A stretch of DNA of 64,000 bases from Blautia wexlerae (GTDB taxonomy: Bacteria; Bacillota; Clostridia; Lachnospirales; Lachnospiraceae): NCBI RefSeq assembly GCF_013300825.1, contig NZ_JAAIMY010000022.1, positions 1-64,000 on the forward strand, read 5' to 3'. Below are positions 1-7,250 of this stretch, one piece after another. The translations under genes were made by a program, and so were the position numbers. The notes under the pieces were generated by a model. It was not told the DNA's origin, did no database searches, and was given only the letters and a program-made list of their open reading frames with translations. Position 1 is the first letter of the stretch. Every line of letters begins with the position of its first letter.

Positions 1-60
1 AGTGGACGGAGCTATGAAGAAATCATGCAGTACCTGCACAGTAAATCTGAAGAGGCGTGA
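1..60 (+). CDS. C-terminal end of an unidentified protein (5' truncated by window)
   Basis: Reading frame 1 is open from the window edge to a TGA at 58-60 and encodes SGRSYEEIMQYLHSKSEEA. It looks like the charged, helical tail of a real protein, and its last codons contain the GAAGAGG that serves as ribosome-binding site for the next gene at 65. That arrangement suggests the two are translationally coupled. The family cannot be told from 19 residues. Confidence 0.5.
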   Translation, partial: SGRSYEEIMQYLHSKSEEA

Positions 61-64
61 TCAA

Positions 65-343
65 ATGTTAACGGAATACTATTTTGCAGTCAGGTATGGA
101 GATATCATTATTCTTCTCTATCATGAAGATATGATGTCTGTATGGGAATTATTATTTAAGAACAGCCAGAAGGAAAAGGCATTGAAAAGATTTTTAGAAT
201 ACTGCTACATGATAGATGTAAAAGTAGCATTCGAAGGTTTGAAAGGAGAAAAAACCAAAGGGTTAAAGGCAACTCTTAAATTTGCGAAAGAACATGATAT
301 GTGTATGACTGAAGCACAGATTCAAGGTGCCAATAACATGTAA
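65..343 (+). CDS. small hypothetical protein, 92 aa
   Basis: The ATG at 65 lies 4 bases after the stop of the upstream frame and is preceded by GAAGAGG at a suitable distance. The frame stays open further upstream, but that part overlaps the preceding gene and looks like a shadow. The protein begins MLTEYYFAVRYGDIIILLYH and is a mixed helical, basic polypeptide with no signal peptide or membrane segment. I do not recognise the family. It appears to be the last gene of an operon that enters from the left, because a hairpin follows the stop codon. Confidence 0.5.
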   Translation: MLTEYYFAVRYGDIIILLYHEDMMSVWELLFKNSQKEKALKRFLEYCYMIDVKVAFEGLKGEKTKGLKATLKFAKEHDMCMTEAQIQGANNM

Positions 344-388
344 ATTTCCAGCCCGAGATGCTTTTAGGGCTATTCCAGGCTGGAAATT
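343..388 (+). terminator. stem-loop after the 92-aa gene
   Basis: AATTTCCAGC (343-352) pairs perfectly with GCTGGAAATT (379-388), and a second internal stem AGCCC/GGGCT can form inside. No T-run follows, so it is either a weak terminator or an mRNA-stabilising 3' structure. Confidence 0.4.
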
Positions 389-579
389 AAGGCAGCTGCT
401 AAACAAAAGGCTTTCAGACTACAGGCGAACATATGTTGCTGCAAAACTGTGGAGATTAATTTAAATTTGCATTTTGGTTCGGGGTCATTAGAATACTTTT
501 AATACCAGAAATACAGGATCTTTTATAGTTAGTGATATACTATGATAATAGATGAATATTATTGATTGGAGGAGATTCT

Positions 580-1755
580 ATGAAGTCAAAGAAAGTAAAG
601 AAAATATTGTTGATTGCTTTAACGTGTGTAGCAATTTCTGCATCTGTCTCAGCAGAAGCTGCTATGAAATCACAGATAACCATTGAAAGTAAAAATAAGT
701 ATGAACAGTTGAAAATTTCAGAGAGCCGTGTGTATGGAGAATACCCAACTGGAGATTATAAGAAGATAATGCTTCTTCCTTCGGTTTCTAAAGTAGAAAA
801 ATTTTGTTTTGAAGATAATTTGAATATAGAAGAAGTAGAGTGGATGGCTTCAGTAGATACTGTTCCAGTTTTTGCCTTTAGCACATGTCCAAAGCTTAAA
901 AGGGTAATACTTTCTGATAATGTGAAAAAAATTGGACAAAGTGCATTTATATACTGCGGTGAACTGACGAGTGTTAAACTTCCCCAAAATCTTCAAAGTA
1001 TAGATTTTTTTGCATTTGCTGACTGTCGAAAACTGAAAACGTTATATATACCTGAAACAGTTACTGAGATAGGTGCTGAGGCGTTCATAAATTGTGATTC
1101 TCTAACAGTTCATGGAAAGAAAAATTCATATGCATACTATTACTGTAAGATGAATGGTATTCCTTTTGTAAGTGAGGGAACTGCTTCAAAACCAGAAACA
1201 AATCGTCCGTATATAAAATCTGTTGATTCAGATATAGTAAACAAACAAATCTATGTTACAATTGATTTGAGCGGAAAAGTAAAGAATGCAGATGGATATC
1301 AATATCAAATATATGATGGTACTAAGGTATTAGCTAATAAAAATTCTGCAAACACAACCTGTATATTAAAAAAAGTGCCGACTATGGGATTTGCCAGAGT
1401 CCGTTCTTATACTGTTCAAAATGGTAAAAAAAGTTATAGCAGGTGGTCTAATGAAATGCGTATGCCTCCTGTTAAACTAAATAAAGATAATATAAAATTA
1501 ATAAAAATTACCGGGAAAAAGAAAACAGTAACCGCACAGTTTGGAAATTTAAAATACAGTGATGGGTTTGATTGCGTACTTAAGAATGCAGATTCAGGAG
1601 AAAATATTGTATTAAAAAATCAAAAGAAAAATACAGTTACTTTTAAAAATATAAAACCGGGAGTTTACTATTTGAAAGCGCATGCATATACGTTGTTGAA
1701 TGGTATTAAACAGTTTGGCGTATGGTCAGATAATAAAAAAGTTGTTGTTAAATAG
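580..1755 (+). CDS. secreted BspA-type leucine-rich-repeat protein with Fn3-like tail
   Basis: The protein has 391 aa. The start is the ATG at 580 (MKSKKVKKILLIAL), 6 bases after GGAGGA; an in-frame ATG 18 bases earlier overlaps the ribosome-binding site. A signal peptide of about 30 residues ends near SVSAEAA. Residues about 70-200 hold LRR_5 (BspA-like) repeats, seen as the recurring pattern 'AFxxCxxLxxVxLPxxVxxIGxxAFxxC'. The rest forms two beta-rich modules resembling degenerate fibronectin type III domains. No LPXTG sorting signal or S-layer anchor is visible, so how it stays on the cell is unknown. Such proteins are abundant in Lachnospiraceae and are thought to be surface adhesins or carbohydrate/host-binding proteins; the ligand here is unknown. 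The coding region is AT-richer than the ribosomal genes, as is common for accessory surface genes. Confidence 0.85.
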   Translation: MKSKKVKKILLIALTCVAISASVSAEAAMKSQITIESKNKYEQLKISESRVYGEYPTGDYKKIMLLPSVSKVEKFCFEDNLNIEEVEWMASVDTVPVFAFSTCPKLKRVILSDNVKKIGQSAFIYCGELTSVKLPQNLQSIDFFAFADCRKLKTLYIPETVTEIGAEAFINCDSLTVHGKKNSYAYYYCKMNGIPFVSEGTASKPETNRPYIKSVDSDIVNKQIYVTIDLSGKVKNADGYQYQIYDGTKVLANKNSANTTCILKKVPTMGFARVRSYTVQNGKKSYSRWSNEMRMPPVKLNKDNIKLIKITGKKKTVTAQFGNLKYSDGFDCVLKNADSGENIVLKNQKKNTVTFKNIKPGVYYLKAHAYTLLNGIKQFGVWSDNKKVVVK

Positions 1756-1770
1756 AAAATTGGAATTATA

Positions 1771-1798
1771 AAAAGCAGGCGAAAAACTGCCTGCTTTT
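1771..1798. terminator. bidirectional intrinsic terminator
   Basis: AAAAGCAGGC (1771-1780) and GCCTGCTTTT (1789-1798) form a perfect 10-bp stem with flanking A and T runs on both sides. It can end transcription of the BspA-like gene on the plus strand and of the convergent minus-strand gene at 1836-3548. Confidence 0.8.
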
Positions 1799-1835
1799 TA
1801 TAATGGAAATTTATGCTGTTATTGATGTAGCGAAA

Positions 1836-3548
1836 TCAAGCTGTAATAAATTCAAGCGTATTATACTGAAAGAAGCCGTCAGTGGATGCTAAACCACTGG
1901 TGTGGGTAGCATCTTTGACATTGACATTGCACACAGCGATTAATTTATTATTTTGATCCAGAGCCACTGATTCCAGTTCAAAACTGTTATATGTGCGGCC
2001 CTGAGCATCTTTAGCAGGAATATCTGTAACAAATCCGAAATCCGGATATAAAAGTTTGCTATCATCAAGTTTTTTCAGATTATAATGAAGCAAGGTGTTT
2101 TTTGTTGTGATTTTAGTCGTTACTCCACTTACAGTATGTGGATTACTGGTTCCGACAAAAAGCCCTAATTTATTGTGATAGAAAATATCCTGGGATGTAG
2201 GCTGACCGGCGTTTACCAGTGTACAAAGATAAGTGGCTTTTACATTTTTTTCATTTTCAAATGTACATTTATAGAGCTTTAATGTTCCGTCAACAACGGA
2301 CAATAATAAAGCTGTATTTGCCTCATAAAAATAATTAATTGCTTTAAGAGCAAATGATTTATCGTTATCGTTGGGAGTTACTGTATATATTATTTCCTCA
2401 TCCTCTTTGTTACTGCTGATAGCAACCACTTTGTTATTTCTTGCGACAACAAAGAATTTTCCGTTAAAACAGCTCATACCGTTGGCATGACCTAATAAAC
2501 CGTCAGTGAATGTTTTAAAGTGAGATACACCTGCGCTTGTATTCATATAATTTTTACAGTAGCCAAGAACAGCGACTTTATCTTGACTTTGTTTTATAAA
2601 ATATGGAGTATTGTTTCCGTTAAAGGATACACATCCCAGATTGGTTGTTTCATAGTTGGGATCTACTTTGGTAGGCACACGGGCTCCTGCTTTAAAACCG
2701 CATGCAAAAGTATAGGTTTTACCGGAGTAGGTAATGCCTTCCAGTACAGAGAATTTATCTTCTGCGGTTCCATCGGATGTTATAACATTGGATGCAAGCA
2801 CAAGGTGATTGGCTTTCATACAGATTGATTCAAGGTTGTACTGTTTATATTCACCTGTTTTATTTACATTGATGACCGAACATGGAGTGTATTTTTTACC
2901 TTTATCATCAGTAAGATGATAATCAACTACCAGAATACGGTTCTGAAGTGTTGAAAAAGTGTTATTTGTCAGGATAAATAATCCAAATGAAGTGTGATAG
3001 TAAATATCCTGAAGCCGTGTGGTATAACCAAAACCTGAGTTAGTAACTGTGAATGTACTTGCTGCTTTAGCAGCCTTCCAGTCTACAACACTGAAAGTTA
3101 ATGTCCCAGCATTGCTCTTGTCAGCGTAATGCATAATGATAAATTTCTCGTTAGTTCCGTCAGCAGCAGTGATACCTAATGCGCCTTTTGGACAAATTTC
3201 ATTGATACTGTACGTACCGAGCTGATTGCCTTTGGTATCCAGTTTTACGATGGTTGTAGAACCGCCGTAACCTTTATGGTCTTCTGCAAGCATATACAGA
3301 TAATTTCCAATTTTGGTAAGTCCCAGAGCGAACCAGTTCAGATCTTTTTTTACTGCAGTTGCTTTTGTTGCCATGTAGTCAGTCGTTTTGAGTAATGTAG
3401 TTTTAAGACCGGTTGTCTTTACGCAATACATATCTGACCCCACAATTGCAATTCCCGCTACGTTTGTTGCACCTTCATCGGGAATTAGTGCATGGTCTAC
3501 GGGTGTAGCTGAAATGGTTAAAGTTGTTCCATTGAATGTTCCTGGCAT
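1836..3548 (-). CDS. internally duplicated, propeller-like protein of unknown function
   Basis: The protein has 570 aa, starting MPGTFNGTTLTISATP, with AGGAGG 10-15 bases upstream. There is no signal peptide and no membrane segment. The chain consists of two homologous halves of about 270 residues. 'LQDIYYHTSFGLFIL' near residue 180 recurs as 'SQDIFYHNKLGLFVG' near residue 455. 'YNLESICMKANHLVLAS' recurs as 'FELESVALDQNNKLIAV', and 'TSDGTAEDKFSVLEGITY' recurs as a similar stretch at the C-terminus. Short beta-strand-rich blocks ending in hydrophobic runs suggest one or two beta-propellers. I do not recognise a named family. The gene stands alone between a terminator and a gene remnant and is convergent to the upstream BspA-like gene. 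Export by an unusual route cannot be excluded. Confidence 0.75.
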   Translation of the reverse strand: MPGTFNGTTLTISATPVDHALIPDEGATNVAGIAIVGSDMYCVKTTGLKTTLLKTTDYMATKATAVKKDLNWFALGLTKIGNYLYMLAEDHKGYGGSTTIVKLDTKGNQLGTYSINEICPKGALGITAADGTNEKFIIMHYADKSNAGTLTFSVVDWKAAKAASTFTVTNSGFGYTTRLQDIYYHTSFGLFILTNNTFSTLQNRILVVDYHLTDDKGKKYTPCSVINVNKTGEYKQYNLESICMKANHLVLASNVITSDGTAEDKFSVLEGITYSGKTYTFACGFKAGARVPTKVDPNYETTNLGCVSFNGNNTPYFIKQSQDKVAVLGYCKNYMNTSAGVSHFKTFTDGLLGHANGMSCFNGKFFVVARNNKVVAISSNKEDEEIIYTVTPNDNDKSFALKAINYFYEANTALLLSVVDGTLKLYKCTFENEKNVKATYLCTLVNAGQPTSQDIFYHNKLGLFVGTSNPHTVSGVTTKITTKNTLLHYNLKKLDDSKLLYPDFGFVTDIPAKDAQGRTYNSFELESVALDQNNKLIAVCNVNVKDATHTSGLASTDGFFQYNTLEFITA

Positions 3549-3723
3549 AATTTTTTTGCCTCCTTTAAATTTTTGGAATTTGCAAATTCACTTTGTAAAG
3601 AGACGTTTTTTCATGATTTGTAAACCGGAAATAAAAAATAAATACAGACAGGAATTATTGTTTCAGAATGATAAAAGATATAGTACTTTATAAACGGGTA
3701 AATTTGTTTGTGAAAGAAATTAA

Positions 3724-4185
3724 GTTAATCGATTATTTCTTTATAATGCAGGAACGGATACACTTCATCTGTCTGATTTTCCGCAGAGCAGGTATTTTGA
3801 TTTTTCCTATTCACCGATTTTCGATACGAATACAGATGAAGAAATGCAGACTGGAAGTTGTGCTGCTGTGGATATTGTTGATAAGAAGAATCTTCCTGCC
3901 GGAAACTATGAGGAACAGGATTCTTTTATTGTAGGAGACCGGATTTATCAGGGACTGGCAGATGCTGTTGAGCCTGTGACTGGAATTACCAATGGTGCAG
4001 AAAAAACAGCTCAAAGTTTTCTGGTCAACGGATCTCTGGAACTGAATGAGGATGAAAATAATGAAGGACTGGACACTGCCGTACAGATAATGGTACAGGT
4101 GGATGCTTATCAGACATTAAACAGACCAGTTATTGATACGCGGTGGACCAGAGTGATCACAAATTATGCAATGATTATTTCCTGA
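3724..4185 (+). pseudogene. 5'-truncated remnant of an unidentified gene
   Basis: The frame is open for about 154 codons after an in-frame TAA at 3721-3723. It has a protein-like composition (for example LHLSDFPQSRYFDFSYSP, then acidic and hydroxyl-rich stretches) but no ribosome-binding site near any start. The first internal ATG (3844) lies in the middle of the plausible protein sequence. It is best explained as the 3' part of a gene whose front has been deleted. The family is not recognised. A real short gene using the ATG at 3844 is possible but less likely. Confidence 0.4.
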
Positions 4186-4242
4186 GGATCTGCAGATTAA
4201 AAAAGACAGGCTAAATGCTGCAGACTCTTTGTTTTATGGGGA

Positions 4243-4362
4243 ACAAGATGGAAGAATAAGATTCATGTCTATCAAAATACATTTAATGCCATAATTACCA
4301 AAATTCCTCCATCTTGTGATATATTAACATTAACGGTTAAATATCACGGAATGGAGGAATTT
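4243..4362 (+). promoter_or_regulatory. leader with two mutually exclusive hairpins that hide or free the ribosome-binding site
   Basis: AAATTCCTCCAT (4301-4312) is the exact reverse complement of ATGGAGGAATTT (4351-4362), which holds the ribosome-binding site of the gene starting at 4365. Next to it GTGATAT (4316-4322) can pair with ATATCAC (4341-4347), lengthening the stem. The same middle segment (4303-4317) can pair instead with ACAAGATGGAAGAAT (4243-4257), 14 of 15 positions. The two pairings exclude each other, which is the design of a translational switch. The trigger is unknown and no known riboswitch class is recognised. Confidence 0.55.
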
Positions 4363-4364
4363 TT

Positions 4365-6032
4365 ATGGATAGAAAAAAGTTCATAGCGGTTGCTATTTCG
4401 GCAGCACTTGGTTTATCCGGTGCTCCGGTTTATGCATCAGAATCTGTAACATTTTCTGATGGGGAAGTACAGGAATATGGAGCAGAAGAAGAGAAACAGG
4501 AATTCCAGACAGATAGCCAGGATCCTGAAACTGATGCATTTCAGGATAAAATGGAATCAGATGCAGATACAGACGGATTTTTGGATGAAGCAACAGGAGT
4601 ATCCTCAGGGGAAGCGGATGCGAATGGATTTACATATCAATATCTTAAAGAATCTGATACATACCGCCTGACAAAGGGAACAGATACAGAGAATGTCATA
4701 ATACCTTATGAGTATAATGGAAAAGTAGTTTCAGAGGTTGGAGAGAGAGCTTTTTACGGATGTATAAACATAAAGACTGTGAAAGCAGAAGAGGGAGCTG
4801 ACAGAAGGAAAAATCATATACGCATTGATAAATCTGCTTTTGAGAACTGTGAAAATCTCAGAAAAGTTTCTTTTGATCAGGGAGCGAAGCTGGAAAGCAG
4901 GGCATTTTATAATTGTCCGAAGCTGTGGGAGTATACAGGTGTTTCCTACTATGATTCTTTTGACACAGAAATAGAACAGGATTCTTTTGACGCGGATACA
5001 AAGGTAATATTCAGAGCAGGAGATAATGGAATTCCGGAGTCTGTTAAGGCTTTTGCAGACAAGAACAGGGTATTTATGGAAATTACGGATAATGATGATT
5101 ATGTTCTGACAGATAAAGATGGTACTTCTTATTATGATGACTGGAGTGAAGGAGATTCCAGAACATTCTGTGTAGATTGTGATGATACAATGGCATCGGT
5201 AAGAGTGTGGTCTGCTGTGGAAGTGATTGGGCGGAAAGCTTTTTATGGATGCTCAAATGTAAAAAAAGTGCTCATTGAGAGGAAAACTTCAACGATTGAG
5301 TCGAAAGCTTTTGCAAAGTGCAAAAATATGAGTATTATTATGCCTTCCGGTATAACAGCAATCAGTGACGATGCTTTTGATGGTGCTTCTGGCATTACTA
5401 TTTACGCGGATAAGGGCTCTTATGCGGAAAAATATGCAAAGAAACATAATCTGACCTGCAAGACAATACCAGCACCGACAGCAGTACCGGTACCGAAACT
5501 GAAAGTATCTTATGATGCAAAAAATGGTAATGCTACATTAAACTGGACACCGGTAGAATATACTTTTCAATATTATATTTACAGATATGATACAGCCACA
5601 AAAAAATATAAATGTGTAAGCAAAGTTGACCAGAATACTACGTCATATAAGCCTGAGAGCCCTGTAGGGAGAACAGTGAAATACAAAGTCCGGGTAAGAA
5701 CATTAGCCGGAATATATACAGACCAGTACAGTAAGAAGAGTAATACAGTGACTGTCCAGGGACGACCGGGGAATGTAAGTGATGTTTCTAAAAAGAAGAA
5801 GGGGAAAAACCTTACGTTTAAGTGGACAAAGGCAAAAGGCGCACAGGGATATATTCTGTACAGATATGATGAAAATGCCCGGAAGTACAGAAAAATCAAA
5901 ACTATAAAAAATGGAAATATTACATCTTATACAGATAAAACCGGAAAATTAAATAAGAATGAAAATTATTATGTGAGAGCATACTGTACAACTAAAGATG
6001 GTACCAGATTATATGGATGGTACTGGGCGTAA
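4365..6032 (+). CDS. secreted BspA-type LRR protein with two Fn3 domains
   Basis: The protein has 555 aa. MDRKKFIAVAISAALGLSG begins a signal peptide ending near VYASES, followed by an acidic low-complexity linker (residues about 27-80). LRR_5/BspA repeats occupy roughly residues 95-360, with 'ERAFYGCINIKTV' and 'SKAFAKCKNMSIIMPSGI' as typical units. Two Fn3-like domains follow (about 370-465 and 467-555) with the patterns 'ATLNWTPV..YYIYRYD' and 'LTFKWTKAKGAQGYILYRYD'. The last domain stops at RLYGWYWA and lacks its final beta-strand, so the C-terminus may have been shortened by a nonsense mutation. There is no cell-wall anchor. Translation is probably controlled by the leader at 4243-4362, because the ribosome-binding site GGAGG can be sequestered. 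Confidence 0.85.
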   Translation: MDRKKFIAVAISAALGLSGAPVYASESVTFSDGEVQEYGAEEEKQEFQTDSQDPETDAFQDKMESDADTDGFLDEATGVSSGEADANGFTYQYLKESDTYRLTKGTDTENVIIPYEYNGKVVSEVGERAFYGCINIKTVKAEEGADRRKNHIRIDKSAFENCENLRKVSFDQGAKLESRAFYNCPKLWEYTGVSYYDSFDTEIEQDSFDADTKVIFRAGDNGIPESVKAFADKNRVFMEITDNDDYVLTDKDGTSYYDDWSEGDSRTFCVDCDDTMASVRVWSAVEVIGRKAFYGCSNVKKVLIERKTSTIESKAFAKCKNMSIIMPSGITAISDDAFDGASGITIYADKGSYAEKYAKKHNLTCKTIPAPTAVPVPKLKVSYDAKNGNATLNWTPVEYTFQYYIYRYDTATKKYKCVSKVDQNTTSYKPESPVGRTVKYKVRVRTLAGIYTDQYSKKSNTVTVQGRPGNVSDVSKKKKGKNLTFKWTKAKGAQGYILYRYDENARKYRKIKTIKNGNITSYTDKTGKLNKNENYYVRAYCTTKDGTRLYGWYWA

Positions 6033-6524
6033 TAATTTCAGGCGGTGATAAAATAAAAAAAGCTGCCTGGGGTTGATTTTATATCAGGCAAAAGGTCCCT
6101 GACAGAAATGAAAGAAAGTTTCATAGGTAAAAATAAAGATTCGAGGTCAGATGATGTATGTTTAGTCCCACTTTTATATTTTCGTCATCAGCTTAATGTA
6201 AAATAATAACGGGTAAAGAAGATATAAGATGTTCTGGTACATACAATTAAGAAGAAAGGGGCATGTGCTGTGCATAGTCAAAATGATGAACCGCCTGAGA
6301 TAATCAGGCGGTTTTGACGTATCTGGATTTTTTATGAATATTTTATTTTTAATTACAGGTATAATGTGTTACAATAAATATAACCATTAAGACTACCAGG
6401 CAGGTCAGAATTTGACCTGCCTGTAAATAAATACGGAAATAAATCGGGGTCAAAAGAATCGTTAATAATTGTAACAAAATAAAATTACCGGTGTAGCAAA
6501 AATAAAATTACAGGGGAAATGCGG
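6033..6524. other. 492-bp intergenic region, AT-rich, with two hairpins
   Basis: No supportable gene lies here; the longest open stretches are about 25 codons without a ribosome-binding site. It contains the terminator-like hairpin at 6289-6315 and a second perfect hairpin at 6397-6423 (CAGGCAGGTCA/TGACCTGCCTG, loop of 5). The second has no T-run and sits 100 bases before the ABC transporter gene, so it could be an operator or a leader stem. A TATAAT at 6360-6365 has no convincing -35 partner. Confidence 0.5.
6289..6315 (+). terminator. intrinsic terminator-like hairpin
   Basis: AACCGCCTGA (6289-6298) and TCAGGCGGTT (6304-6313) form a 10-bp stem with a 5-base loop, followed by a short T-run. 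It separates the BspA-like gene from the ABC transporter operon. Confidence 0.55.
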
Positions 6525-7241
6525 ATGAATGAGATGACAGATGCATATGTAAAACTGGATAAGGTTTCCAAGATATATGGAACAAAGGAAGTAAAAATCG
6601 TTGCAGTAGATGAGATCAGCTTTGAGATTGCCAAGGGAGAGTTTGTAGTGATCGTTGGTCCCAGCGGTGCGGGCAAGACAACAGTGCTGAACATTCTTGG
6701 GGGTATGGATCAGGCTACCAGCGGAGAAGTTCTGGTGGATGGAAGGAATATTGCCAGATATAACAGCAGGCAGCTTACCGGTTATCGGAGAAATGATATT
6801 GGATTTGTATTCCAGTTCTATAATCTGGTGCCTAATCTTACAGCACTGGAGAACGTAGAACTGGCATTGCAGATCTGTAAAAATCCGCTGGATGCCAAGG
6901 AGGTTCTGGAGGAAGTGGGACTGAAGGACAGACTGACCAATTTCCCGGCACAGCTTTCCGGTGGTGAGCAGCAGAGAGTTTCCATTGCCAGGGCACTGGC
7001 GAAGAATCCCAAGCTCTTACTGTGTGATGAGCCCACAGGTGCACTGGACTACCAGACTGGTAAGGCAATCCTGAAGCTGTTGCAGGATATGTGCAGGGAG
7101 CGTGGAATGACAGTGATCGTCATTACCCATAACTCGGCGCTGACACCTATGGCAGACCGTGTGATCAAGATCAAGAACGGCAAGGTTTCCAGGATGACAA
7201 TGAATGACCATCCTACACCCATAGAGGAGATAGAATGGTAG
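6525..7241 (+). CDS. ABC transporter ATP-binding protein, MacB/LolD type
   Basis: The protein has 238 aa and is the ATPase of an exporter-like or mechanotransmission ABC complex with the FtsX-type permease directly downstream. Walker [10 protein letters not shown] is at about 45-53, the signature LSGGEQQR at 144-151, Walker [13 protein letters not shown] follows near 164-175, and the switch histidine lies in VITHNS near 200. Three in-frame ATGs lie at 6519, 6525 and 6534. The GGGG at 6513-6516 sits 8 bases before 6525, so that start is preferred. It shares an operon with the permease, whose start follows the stop within 10 bases. Family members move antimicrobial peptides or lipoproteins or signal to cell-wall enzymes; the substrate here cannot be inferred. 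Confidence 0.92.
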   Translation: MNEMTDAYVKLDKVSKIYGTKEVKIVAVDEISFEIAKGEFVVIVGPSGAGKTTVLNILGGMDQATSGEVLVDGRNIARYNSRQLTGYRRNDIGFVFQFYNLVPNLTALENVELALQICKNPLDAKEVLEEVGLKDRLTNFPAQLSGGEQQRVSIARALAKNPKLLLCDEPTGALDYQTGKAILKLLQDMCRERGMTVIVITHNSALTPMADRVIKIKNGKVSRMTMNDHPTPIEEIEW

Positions 7242-7250
7242 GTGATGAAT

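Noticed and set aside
2520-2828. 102-codon plus-strand ORF opposite the duplicated propeller-like gene
   Set aside because: It is a shadow frame; the minus-strand protein shows internal homology and a good ribosome-binding site, the plus-strand frame neither.
6360-6365. TATAAT as a promoter of the ABC transporter genes
   Set aside because: No acceptable -35 hexamer lies at 15-19 bases and there is no extended -10, so it was not annotated.
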